A DNA stretch of 41,797 bases from positions 1 to 41,797 of the forward strand of contig DJVU01000069.1 of NCBI GenBank assembly GCA_002441345.1, given 5' to 3'. Positions 33,396 through 40,258 of this stretch are shown here, piece by piece. Under the pieces are notes generated by a model. The model was not told where the DNA came from. It did not search any database and saw only the letters and a program-made list of their open reading frames with translations. Origin of the DNA: Bacteroidales bacterium UBA6248. GTDB taxonomy: Bacteria; Bacteroidota; Bacteroidia; Bacteroidales; Lentimicrobiaceae. Position 1 is the stretch's first letter. Each line of letters opens with the position of its first letter. Made by a program: the position numbers and the translations under genes.

Positions 33396-33513
33396 TTGAC
33401 AAGCTTTCGCTTTATTAACCAAAGAGTTAAGTATTTATTCGTCTTAAATCTCCAGTGGTCGGAAGCCTGTAAAAATCAAGAGACGGCCTCATTCCGGTAA
33501 ACAGGATTACAGT

Positions 33514-35166
33514 TTAGTTCAGGAATAATTTCATATCCTCATCCACGGTTCCAATGCCTGCAATGCCGAAGGTTTCTACAAGCACTTTAGCCACGTTGGG
33601 CGACAGGAATCCGGGAAGGGTGGGTCCGAGGTGGATGTTCTTCACACCCAGATAGAGAAGCGCAAGCAGCACGATTACGGCCTTTTGCTCATACCAGGCA
33701 ATGTTGTAGGCGATGGGCAGTTCGTTGATGTCGTTGAGCTCGAATACTTCCTTAAGCTTCATGGCTATCACGGCAAGCGAATAGGAGTCGTTGCACTGCC
33801 CGGCATCCAGTACGCGGGGAATGCCTCCGATATCTCCAAGCGGAAGCTTGTTGTAACGGTACTTGGCGCAGCCGGCGGTAAGGATAACGGTGTCTTTCGG
33901 CAGCGCTTCGGCAAACTCTGTATAGTAGCTGCGGTCTTTCATGCGTCCGTCGCAACCGGCCATAACAAAGAATTTACGGATTGCACCCGTCTTAACGGCC
34001 TCAACTACTTTGTCGGCCAGTGCAAATACCTGTGCATGGGCAAAACCTCCGATGATTTCACCTTTTTCAATTTCAACGGGAGGGGCACATTTCTTTGCAT
34101 GCTCTATGATTTCGCTGAAATCTTTCATTTTGCCGTCTTCACGGTTACCTATGTGTTTGAATCCGGAGAATCCGGCTGCTCCGGTGGTGTAAACCTTATC
34201 CCTGTATTTTGCATTCACGGGTGGAGGTACGATGCAGTTGGTGGTGAAGAGAATGGGACCGTTGAAGGTTTCGAAATCTTCTTTCTGTTTCCACCATGAG
34301 CTTCCGTAGTTGCCCACAAAATGACTGTACTTCTTGAATGCAGGGTAGTAGTTGGCGGGCAGCATTTCGCTGTGGGTGTATACGTCTACACCTGTACCTT
34401 CGGTCTGTTTCAGCAGTTCTTCCATGTCTTTCAGGTCGTGACCGCTGATGAGAATTCCCGGACGGGTACCCACACCGATGTTTACTTTCGTGATTTCAGG
34501 GTTGCCATAGCTGCTGGTGTTGGCTTTGTCGAGCAGCGCCATGGCCGTTACGCCGAATTTGCCGCATTCCATAACCAAACCTACCAGCTCGTCGGCCGTA
34601 AGATTGTCGTTGAGGGTGGAAACAAGTGCACGCTGCATGAAAGCATACAGTGAAGCATCCTCGAAACCCAGGTTGAACGCGTGCTCCGTGTAGGCAGCCA
34701 TTCCCTTAAGTCCATAGGTGAGAAGTTCACGAAGCGAACGTATGTCCTCATTCTCCGTGGCAAGTACACCTACTTTAAGGGCTTTTGCGTCGAATTCTTC
34801 CTCGGTGGATGCAAACCAGGTCGCACACTCGGGAAGCGTTCCACTGAATGCAATACCGGCTTTTTCGCATGCATCCTTAACGGCGGCACGGATCTTTAGT
34901 CCTTCGCCGATGCGTTTGATGAAAACTGCACGGTCGAAGTTGGCATTGGTAATGGTGGTGAAGAGGCTGTCGGTGACGAATTTGTTGACTCCTGCATCCT
35001 CAATTCCTTTTTCACGGGCTTTTTCGCTGTAGAACGAGATGCCTTTAAGCACCCACATCAGCAGGTCCTGAAGATTGGCAACGTCCCCGGTCTTACCGCA
35101 AACCCCTTTGATTGTACAGCCGGTTCCTTTGGCTGTCTCCTGGCATTGATAACAAAACATGCTCAT
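33514..35166 (-). CDS. hcp: Hybrid-cluster protein (hydroxylamine / NO reductase), class I
   Basis: 550 residues. The N-terminal cysteines C5, C8, C17 and C23 give the C-X2-C-X8-C-X5-C pattern of class I Hcp from strict anaerobes, which bind a [4Fe-4S] cluster. Further conserved motifs for the hybrid 4Fe-2S-2O cluster are GCAKYRYNKLPLGDIGG, DAGQCNDSYS and the late IHLGPTLPGFLSP. It is known to reduce hydroxylamine in vitro and NO to N2O in vivo, in the cytoplasm. It follows the outer-membrane barrel gene by 48 nt. ATG at 35166 or two codons later (35160) are equivalent. Proximity of Rrf2 regulators and a 4Fe-4S protein fits NO-induced expression and an electron donor. Confidence 0.96.
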   Translation of the reverse strand: MSMFCYQCQETAKGTGCTIKGVCGKTGDVANLQDLLMWVLKGISFYSEKAREKGIEDAGVNKFVTDSLFTTITNANFDRAVFIKRIGEGLKIRAAVKDACEKAGIAFSGTLPECATWFASTEEEFDAKALKVGVLATENEDIRSLRELLTYGLKGMAAYTEHAFNLGFEDASLYAFMQRALVSTLNDNLTADELVGLVMECGKFGVTAMALLDKANTSSYGNPEITKVNIGVGTRPGILISGHDLKDMEELLKQTEGTGVDVYTHSEMLPANYYPAFKKYSHFVGNYGSSWWKQKEDFETFNGPILFTTNCIVPPPVNAKYRDKVYTTGAAGFSGFKHIGNREDGKMKDFSEIIEHAKKCAPPVEIEKGEIIGGFAHAQVFALADKVVEAVKTGAIRKFFVMAGCDGRMKDRSYYTEFAEALPKDTVILTAGCAKYRYNKLPLGDIGGIPRVLDAGQCNDSYSLAVIAMKLKEVFELNDINELPIAYNIAWYEQKAVIVLLALLYLGVKNIHLGPTLPGFLSPNVAKVLVETFGIAGIGTVDEDMKLFLN

Positions 35167-35214
35167 TGAACTGTTTTTTTTTGGTTAGTGATTAAAAAGT
35201 TGAAATCCAATATA

Positions 35215-36519
35215 TTATTTTCCTGTGTTGAGGAACTGTGGTTTAAACGTAAGGGAAATCCATGCCCAGTTGCTGGTTGCGTCGTTGCTGCCACCCCTGA
35301 GGTTTACAATCGATTCTGTGGTGAAGTACTGGGAGTAGCCGGCAGTAAGGGTGACATTGGAGGCAAGCTTGTAACCGATGTACAGATCCAGCTCCTGTCC
35401 GAGGTTTTTGTCCCCTTTTTCAACTGCGTTCGTGCTGCTGATGAGGTCGGCTGCCGCGCTGAAGAAATGAAGGTCGGCGCCGCCGCTGAATCGGTCTCTG
35501 GCATAATTTGCTTTCAGATAAAGGTCCTGAAGTCCGACGCTGTTGATATGATTTCCGACATAGAAATAGTCCATACTGCCGTTAAACTTATGGTTGGTTC
35601 CGAACAGGGGATTGAAGCTGCGGATCTTGTTAAAGTCATGAGCGGAGGCGTCAAACTGGCTGGTGCCCGAAAGGTATTCAAATCCGGGTGTCAGGCTGAA
35701 TGTCCCGTTCACAGCCCAGCGCACGCTGAATGCAGCCATAATGGCGTCGAGGGCAATGCCCGGAGCATACAGGCTTGTAACTTCCTCGCCACTCTGCTTG
35801 TATATGGAAGCGTTGAATGTCAAAGGATTAGCCAAATAAGTGGCCGTAGCGCCGAAGGTTTGTGCAAAATGGGTATTGGTTTCCTTAATGCCTTCCGTCT
35901 CCATCAGAATGCTTTGTTTTCCGGTATTCATAAAAAGCAGGCTCAGGTTCAGATTTTCCCATTTTTTGTTTGCCCACAGCAGTTGCATTGTTTTGTAATT
36001 GCCGGCCATTGTGTAAATGGTGCTGCTTAGTTTGTCTTCATTTTGGTTGAATGCGAAACCTGCATGAATTTTGAAATTGCCTTCGTATTTCAGCAGGGCG
36101 ATGTCGTGGCTTCGTCCCTGCTGCGCCCAGTCAACATTGCCCAGAATGCGTGCATCGTCGTACACCAGTTCCATACGTCCGGCTTTCAGCGAAAGCTGAG
36201 GGGTAAAAGAATACTCTGCCCATGCTTCATGCACCGAAAGGTTGAGATCGGAAGTGTTGAGCTGAGGGGTGTCGCCCCAGATGCGGATGTCCTGGATGCT
36301 CAGGCCGGTTTTTACCTTTCCATCGGTAAAACCCATATTCAGTCTGCTGCGCTGGGTAATCAGGAAGGCAGCATCCATATCTTCGCCAGCGGGGGCTTTG
36401 AATCCGTGGCGGTACTCGGCACGGGGGCGGAATTCGCCGTTAACGACAAGTTGTGCTCCGGCCGCAAAGGGCAGGAAAAATGCTGAAATCAGTAATGCAA
36501 TCCGTGTTTTTGCTTTCAT
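35215..36519 (-). CDS. Outer-membrane beta-barrel, alginate-export-like porin
   Basis: 434 residues. A signal peptide (about 1-22, ending AAGAQ) precedes a barrel with alternating hydrophobic strands. The opening VVNGEFRPRAEYRHGF and the stretch SLKAGRMELVYDDARILGNVDWAQQGRSHD are typical of the alginate_export-like porins. Family members form passive outer-membrane channels. In this cluster it could admit nitrite or another anion, but this is inferred from position only. It lies 100 nt after the 4Fe-4S gene and 48 nt before hcp. No exact -7 element was found before it, so read-through from upstream is likely. Confidence 0.85.
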   Translation of the reverse strand: MKAKTRIALLISAFFLPFAAGAQLVVNGEFRPRAEYRHGFKAPAGEDMDAAFLITQRSRLNMGFTDGKVKTGLSIQDIRIWGDTPQLNTSDLNLSVHEAWAEYSFTPQLSLKAGRMELVYDDARILGNVDWAQQGRSHDIALLKYEGNFKIHAGFAFNQNEDKLSSTIYTMAGNYKTMQLLWANKKWENLNLSLLFMNTGKQSILMETEGIKETNTHFAQTFGATATYLANPLTFNASIYKQSGEEVTSLYAPGIALDAIMAAFSVRWAVNGTFSLTPGFEYLSGTSQFDASAHDFNKIRSFNPLFGTNHKFNGSMDYFYVGNHINSVGLQDLYLKANYARDRFSGGADLHFFSAAADLISSTNAVEKGDKNLGQELDLYIGYKLASNVTLTAGYSQYFTTESIVNLRGGSNDATSNWAWISLTFKPQFLNTGK

Positions 36520-36619
36520 GGTTTTGCGTTTTGGTTATTGCGTTCAGGGAATTACCCTTATTGCTTCATTCACCGTTTGTTTGTGTTTAACCGGACTTTC
36601 GTCACAATGCCAGTTCTTG

Positions 36620-37594
36620 CTAAACCCATTCTTCGCTCAGCACTTCCCCGCGTGTTCCGATAACGGATCTTTTGATGGGTATGTTTATTCCGGCCTGCTG
36701 ACGCGCAATCTGTGCCATCTGAAGCAGACCGCCACAGCAGGGCACTTCCATCATCACCACGCTGAGCGTGTTAATGCGGCTGGTTGTAATCATTTCTTTC
36801 AGCTTTTCAAGATACGATTCCTTGTTCGAGTCGAGTTTTGGACAGGCGATGGCCAGGGTTTTCCCTTTCAGGAAACGGCTGTGAAAGTTACCCATGGTAA
36901 ATGCCACACAATCGGCTGCAAGCACCACATCGGCATTTTTAAAATAACCTGCATTCGGATTCAGCAGGTGCAGCTGAACCGGCCACTGACGCAATTCGGA
37001 AGGAGCTTCTGCGGCTGCCGGGGTTTCGGCTGCAACTGCCTGATTCACTTTGTCCATATCGATACGGAAATCGATGGCCTGACTTCCCGGACAACCGCTT
37101 CCGCATCCTTTTGATTCCGGCGCTGCAAAACTGGCACGAGCTTTTTTTAAATTTTCAAAGGTTTCAGCCGGGGTATGTGCCGGGGCAGCCTGATGATTAT
37201 GACTGTGATTGTGGTGATGGCTGGGAACAGTCTCATCGTTTCCAGGACTCATGTCGATGTTGTTCTCCTTAATATAATTGATGGCCTGCTTCAGCAGCTC
37301 CGTTTCGTTGTGATCGCGGAGGTGCTCCAGATGGGCGAGTATGGTATTCCGTCCTTTTGCAACAATCAGCGACATAACTTTTACCTCATCGTATGGCTCA
37401 GCTTCCCGTTCTTCGAGAGTGATGGCTCCTTCCGGACAATGTCCGATGCATGCACCCAGTCCGTCGCAAAACAGATCGCTTATTAGCCGTGCTTTTCCGT
37501 CAATAATTTGAAGAGCTCCTTCATGGCAGTTAGGTATGCAATTACCGCATCCATTGCAAAGCTCCTCGTCGATTTTAATGATGGTTCTTTTCAT
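36620..37594 (-). CDS. 4Fe-4S ferredoxin-domain protein
   Basis: The start is set at the ATG at 37594 (MKRTIIKIDEELCNGCGNC); a longer frame overlaps the Rrf2 gene and adds no domain. 324 residues. Two ferredoxin-type clusters lie at the N-terminus: CNGCGNCIPNC (C13, C16, C19, C23) and CDGLGACIGHCP (C43, C49, C53, with the fourth ligand unclear). A His-rich linker (PSHHHNHSHNHQ) and GCGSGCPGS follow, and then a C-terminal domain with VMMEVPCCGGL, possibly binding another centre. Such proteins often accompany hcp and are candidates for its electron donor. It follows the Rrf2 gene by 14 nt in one operon. The His-rich linker may bind metal. Confidence 0.9.
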   Translation of the reverse strand: MKRTIIKIDEELCNGCGNCIPNCHEGALQIIDGKARLISDLFCDGLGACIGHCPEGAITLEEREAEPYDEVKVMSLIVAKGRNTILAHLEHLRDHNETELLKQAINYIKENNIDMSPGNDETVPSHHHNHSHNHQAAPAHTPAETFENLKKARASFAAPESKGCGSGCPGSQAIDFRIDMDKVNQAVAAETPAAAEAPSELRQWPVQLHLLNPNAGYFKNADVVLAADCVAFTMGNFHSRFLKGKTLAIACPKLDSNKESYLEKLKEMITTSRINTLSVVMMEVPCCGGLLQMAQIARQQAGINIPIKRSVIGTRGEVLSEEWV

Positions 37595-37608
37595 TTCAAA
37601 TATAAGGA

Positions 37609-38007
37609 TTAAATGAGTTGGGACAAAGTGGTACGGCCAAGGTAGTCGTTGAATTCCCGGGAAAACTTGCTTGCAAGTCCTCCGAATACGCATGCGCGGA
37701 AAGGACATTTGCCAGTCTGAATCCCACAGTAGGAGTGATCAAGCGTTCCTTCGATCAGTTCGTAAATCTCCAGAAGAGTGATTTGTGCGGGGTCGCCTTT
37801 AAGCGTAAAACCACCTTTAGGGCCGCGTACCGAATCCAGATAGTTGTTTTTTACCAGTATTTGCATCACCTTGGCCAGATGGTTGCGCGATGCATGGGTA
37901 ATATCGGCAATCTGGTTTACGTTCAGCATCTCGCTGCTTCCGGCTATCAGCGCCATGCTGTGTACGGCCAGGGATGCTGCCTCTGAAATATAAACCACTT
38001 TTGCCAT
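37609..38007 (-). CDS. Rrf2 family Fe-S transcriptional regulator (first of a paralogous pair)
   Basis: 133 codons with stop, 132 residues. A winged helix occupies the N-terminal half (VNQIADITHASRNHLAKVMQ recognition region; wing SVRGPKGGFTL). Cysteines 94, 101 and 106 (C-X6-C-X4-C) are in the place where Fe-S Rrf2 proteins such as NsrR and IscR bind their cluster. NsrR-type members sense NO and release DNA on cluster nitrosylation. It heads the operon Rrf2, 4Fe-4S protein and probably the barrel and hcp. It has an exact promoter 35-66 nt upstream and inverted repeats around it, so autoregulation is likely. It is about half identical by eye to the second Rrf2 gene at 38634. Confidence 0.93.
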   Translation of the reverse strand: MAKVVYISEAASLAVHSMALIAGSSEMLNVNQIADITHASRNHLAKVMQILVKNNYLDSVRGPKGGFTLKGDPAQITLLEIYELIEGTLDHSYCGIQTGKCPFRACVFGGLASKFSREFNDYLGRTTLSQLI

Positions 38008-38041
38008 TGTTTCTTAAAATGTATTTCGGTATTTGAATACG

Positions 38042-38073
38042 CAAAAGTATAAATAAATAGTATTCCGGTGCAA
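38042..38073 (-). promoter_or_regulatory. Promoter of the Rrf2 / 4Fe-4S operon
   Basis: Minus strand: -33 TTG (38073-38071), 21-nt spacer, -7 TACTTTTG (38049-38042), an exact fit to the Bacteroidetes consensus, 35 nt upstream of the ATG. CAAGAA (38071-38076) and TTCTTG (38093-38098) form an inverted repeat on the -33 region, a possible repressor site. Confidence 0.65.
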
Positions 38074-38109
38074 GAATTCCTGAATATTTTTTTTCTTGAA
38101 GTTTAAAAT

Positions 38110-38143
38110 CCTGTTAATCTGTTAATTAGATGATATTAACAGG
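38110..38143. promoter_or_regulatory. Palindromic site between the two Rrf2 genes
   Basis: CCTGTTAAT (38110-38118) and ATTAACAGG (38135-38143) are perfect 9-bp arms with a 16-nt spacer that itself repeats TGTTAAT. It lies 37 nt upstream of the -33 of the 38007 gene. It could be an activator or Rrf2 operator, or the 3' structure of the second Rrf2 transcript; there is no T-run on the minus strand. Confidence 0.45.
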
Positions 38144-38232
38144 GGAGGAGGGGATTGATTATCTGTTTGGATTCCGAAAAATGGGAGTCGGTTTTCAGGC
38201 TAACTTGTGGTATGAGGCAGTAAAAAGCAAAT

Positions 38233-38634
38233 TTACCGGAGAAAATCGGCAAGGGAATGGTTCGACATATGCTCTTTGAACTCCCGTGTCATTTTTGAGA
38301 CGATGTTGCCCATCAAACACTTGTCGAAAGGACAAACCGGGTGATCGAGGGGGCATTTGGTATCGAGGAGCTTTCCTTCGATGGCTTCGTAAATCTGCAG
38401 AAGGGTAAGATCCTCTGGTTTTATATGCAGCGAGAATCCGCCAGAGGGGCCGCGGTTACTGCTCAGATATCCTTCTTTTACCAGGCGTTGCAGAATTTTG
38501 GCTACATGATGCTTGCTAGAACCTGTGCGTTCAGAGATGGCTGTAACATTCAGTGAGCTGTCGGCCCCGGCGATAAGTACCATACTGTGTATGGCGATGG
38601 AGGCCGCTTCCGATATACTGATGACCTTTGACAT
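38233..38634 (-). CDS. Rrf2 family Fe-S transcriptional regulator (second of the pair)
   Basis: 133 residues, paralogous to the neighbouring 38007-37609 protein along its whole length (shared (V/I)-SISEAAS-A-HSM-LIAG opening, RGP-GGF wing). The three cysteines again fall at 94, 101 and 106, so it probably binds the same type of Fe-S cluster. The recognition helix differs (RTGSSKHHVAKILQ versus ITHASRNHLAKVMQ), suggesting a different DNA site. It is likely transcribed on its own, upstream of the operon, with only an imperfect -7 element (GATCTTTG) nearby. Confidence 0.92.
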   Translation of the reverse strand: MSKVISISEAASIAIHSMVLIAGADSSLNVTAISERTGSSKHHVAKILQRLVKEGYLSSNRGPSGGFSLHIKPEDLTLLQIYEAIEGKLLDTKCPLDHPVCPFDKCLMGNIVSKMTREFKEHMSNHSLADFLR

Positions 38635-39134
38635 TCCCGGTTGATTTTGTTGTATTGGGCAAAGATCGTAATTTTGATAATAATTTTTACATTATGCTGA
38701 CATTCATTAACAAATAGTGATTATTACGTAATTTGTCAAGTATTGTGTTACCCGCCATCTTCTGTTTCCTGACTTCGCTGTCAGTCACAGGATATACTAA
38801 TACCAAAGGTTTATGCTGCACTTTCGGGTTAAACATCCGTGCTATCGGGCAATACACCCGGTTGCCGTGCTGATGTCCTGAACCGTATTGCCACGCTGCT
38901 GAAAAGGGGAGAAGAACCAAAGCCATCAGGATACATTGTAATACTGTTATTGTTATGGTTCTTTATAGGGTATCCGTACTAAGTTGGGCGATGGGTGGGA
39001 AAGCCGGTACCTGTAAAAAAGGGTTAGCGGCGGGATTACAAGCCGGGCCGTGCGATTGCTTTTGGTTTGCATATCTGATTGCCAGATATTTATATACTTA
39101 ATACTATTGTTAAATATTTATTTTTAAAAACTGC

Positions 39135-39164
39135 TTGACAAATCAATTTTTCTCTCTATATTTG
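39135..39164 (+). promoter_or_regulatory. Bacteroidetes-type promoter far upstream of the exported-protein cluster
   Basis: TTG (39135-39137), 19-nt spacer, TATATTTG (39157-39164) match the -33/-7 consensus exactly on the plus strand. The first intact downstream gene starts at 39670, so transcription from here would make a leader of about 500 nt or a separate small RNA. Confidence 0.5.
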
Positions 39165-39447
39165 GATTTCCTTTCAATGCGGATATGGGTAAACGTATAA
39201 TGCATTAATAATTCTTCTCATCCGATCCGTTTTTCAATTTATAAATACTTAATCAGATAACACATTTCAATGAACTCCGGAAAGAGTAGTTGTAATCTGT
39301 TTGTGGTAATTGCATACTTTAATTATCCTTTTGTTTGTATGTGTTAAATATTTAATGCCGGGTCTGGCCTTCCCGTGTTATTAAATGCGATGGTTGTGTG
39401 AAAAAGTTAATTAATAACCATAAATGAAATACGGGCCATAAGTATAG

Positions 39448-39594
39448 AGTAAGCAGGCAGTCGGACTGACGCGACTGCATCTGCCGGATACCATCAGGTA
39501 TTACAGTCAGCAATCGCCATTTACCGGTTTTAGGGTAGAATCAACCACTAACATAGAAACCGGCGCCGGTTATATCAGCGTAAGCTGTACTTAA
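39448..39594 (+). pseudogene. Possible remnant of a protein-coding gene (C-terminal fragment)
   Basis: After a TAG at 39445 the frame is open for 48 codons to a TAA at 39592, with no ATG, GTG or TTG in its first part. The translation (LHLPDTIRYYSQQSPFTGFR in its middle, ETGAGYISVSCT at its end) has protein-like composition. Its codon use (CTG, CCG, ACC) is like the GC-richer core genes, unlike the AT-rich genes around it. I do not recognise the family. It could equally be a chance open frame within a structured RNA leader. Confidence 0.3.
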
Positions 39595-39669
39595 TTGACT
39601 GCGAGAGTGGAAAAGCATCCAATGCCTGAAAGATGTAAAAGTCAGGCTAAACACTAACTCGGAAAACTA

Positions 39670-40143
39670 ATGAAAACTATCAAATTTATCATTCTTTCTG
39701 CTTTGATTTCTTTTGCAGCCATCTCTATGGCTCAGACTAAAATCACAATCAATGATGTTTACAATGGGCAATCGGTTACTCAGTTTGCCAAAGAGCATGC
39801 TGTAAAAGCTTTTATTGCTACCAAGCCATTTTATAAGGATGGGACAACTGAAGAAGCATTTGTTAATCAGTGCTTTAATAATTTTCCAAGTAAGTATGCA
39901 GATCTTAGAGATGCTTATATGCCATATGCTAAATATTTGTATAGTTTGCATAAAAGAGGGCTTACAGAAGATGAGGTCCGGAAAATCACTACCGGAAAGG
40001 AGTTTGTAGATACAACAAACCAACTGATTGCATGGAAAAAGGACCATCCCGGAGAAGTTATTGAAGGCGCTCCGTGGTGGCGCAAAACCATTTCTTTTCT
40101 AGCGGAATTTTTTACCTGGCTTGATGAAATATTGCCGGAATAG
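39670..40143 (+). CDS. Unrecognised small exported protein
   Basis: 157 residues with a clear signal peptide (about 1-21, MKTIKFIILSALISFAAISM). The mature part is about 136 residues, probably helical (FAKEHAVKAFIATKPF; YAKYLYSLHKRGLTEDEVRKI), and ends with an aromatic, acidic tail (WWRKTISFLAEFF, WLDEILPE). It has a single Cys in the mature part. No known domain is visible. Codons are AT-rich relative to the left-hand genes. Its own terminator follows, so it is a separate unit from the aspartic protease gene, although all three genes at this end encode exported products. Function unknown. Confidence 0.75.
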   Translation: MKTIKFIILSALISFAAISMAQTKITINDVYNGQSVTQFAKEHAVKAFIATKPFYKDGTTEEAFVNQCFNNFPSKYADLRDAYMPYAKYLYSLHKRGLTEDEVRKITTGKEFVDTTNQLIAWKKDHPGEVIEGAPWWRKTISFLAEFFTWLDEILPE

Positions 40144-40151
40144 TCCTGAGA

Positions 40152-40196
40152 CAGATGGGGTATAGAGCATTCTCTCTGTACCTCATCCTGACTTTT
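40152..40196 (+). terminator. Terminator after the 157-aa gene
   Basis: CAGATGGGGTA (40152-40162) pairs with TACCTCATCCTG (40179-40190) with one wobble and one bulge, with AGAG/CTCT pairing inside, and is followed by ACTTTTT. It lies 9 nt past the stop at 40143. Confidence 0.65.
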
Positions 40197-40258
40197 TCAA
40201 ATTAATGGATTATTCATTTTGTGTGCCGTTTATATTTAAATAATTAAAAATTTATCTT

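Larger units (their letters stand above)
38635..39669. other. 1 kb intergenic region with structured leader and gene remnants
   Basis: No intact gene. A 79-codon minus frame at 38926-38687 has a hydrophobic segment (LVLLPFSAAWQ) but no family match I can recognise. Base composition changes from that of the left-hand core to AT-rich within this region. It contains the promoter at 39135-39164 and a possible remnant of a coding frame at 39448-39594. Several hairpins lie before the next gene: CCGGTTT (39524-39530)/AAACCGG (39557-39563), the self-complementary AACCGGCGCCGGTT (39558-39571), and GCCTGA (39624-39629)/TCAGGC (39642-39647). The first two share bases and cannot form together. Confidence 0.5.

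Noticed and set aside
36269..37114. 281-codon plus-strand frame across the porin and 4Fe-4S genes
   Set aside because: Spans the ends of two well-supported minus-strand genes and has no recognisable domain.
38687..38926. 79-codon minus-strand frame with a hydrophobic stretch
   Set aside because: No ribosome-binding site or family resemblance and an odd Cys/His-containing middle; kept only as a note in the intergenic entry.
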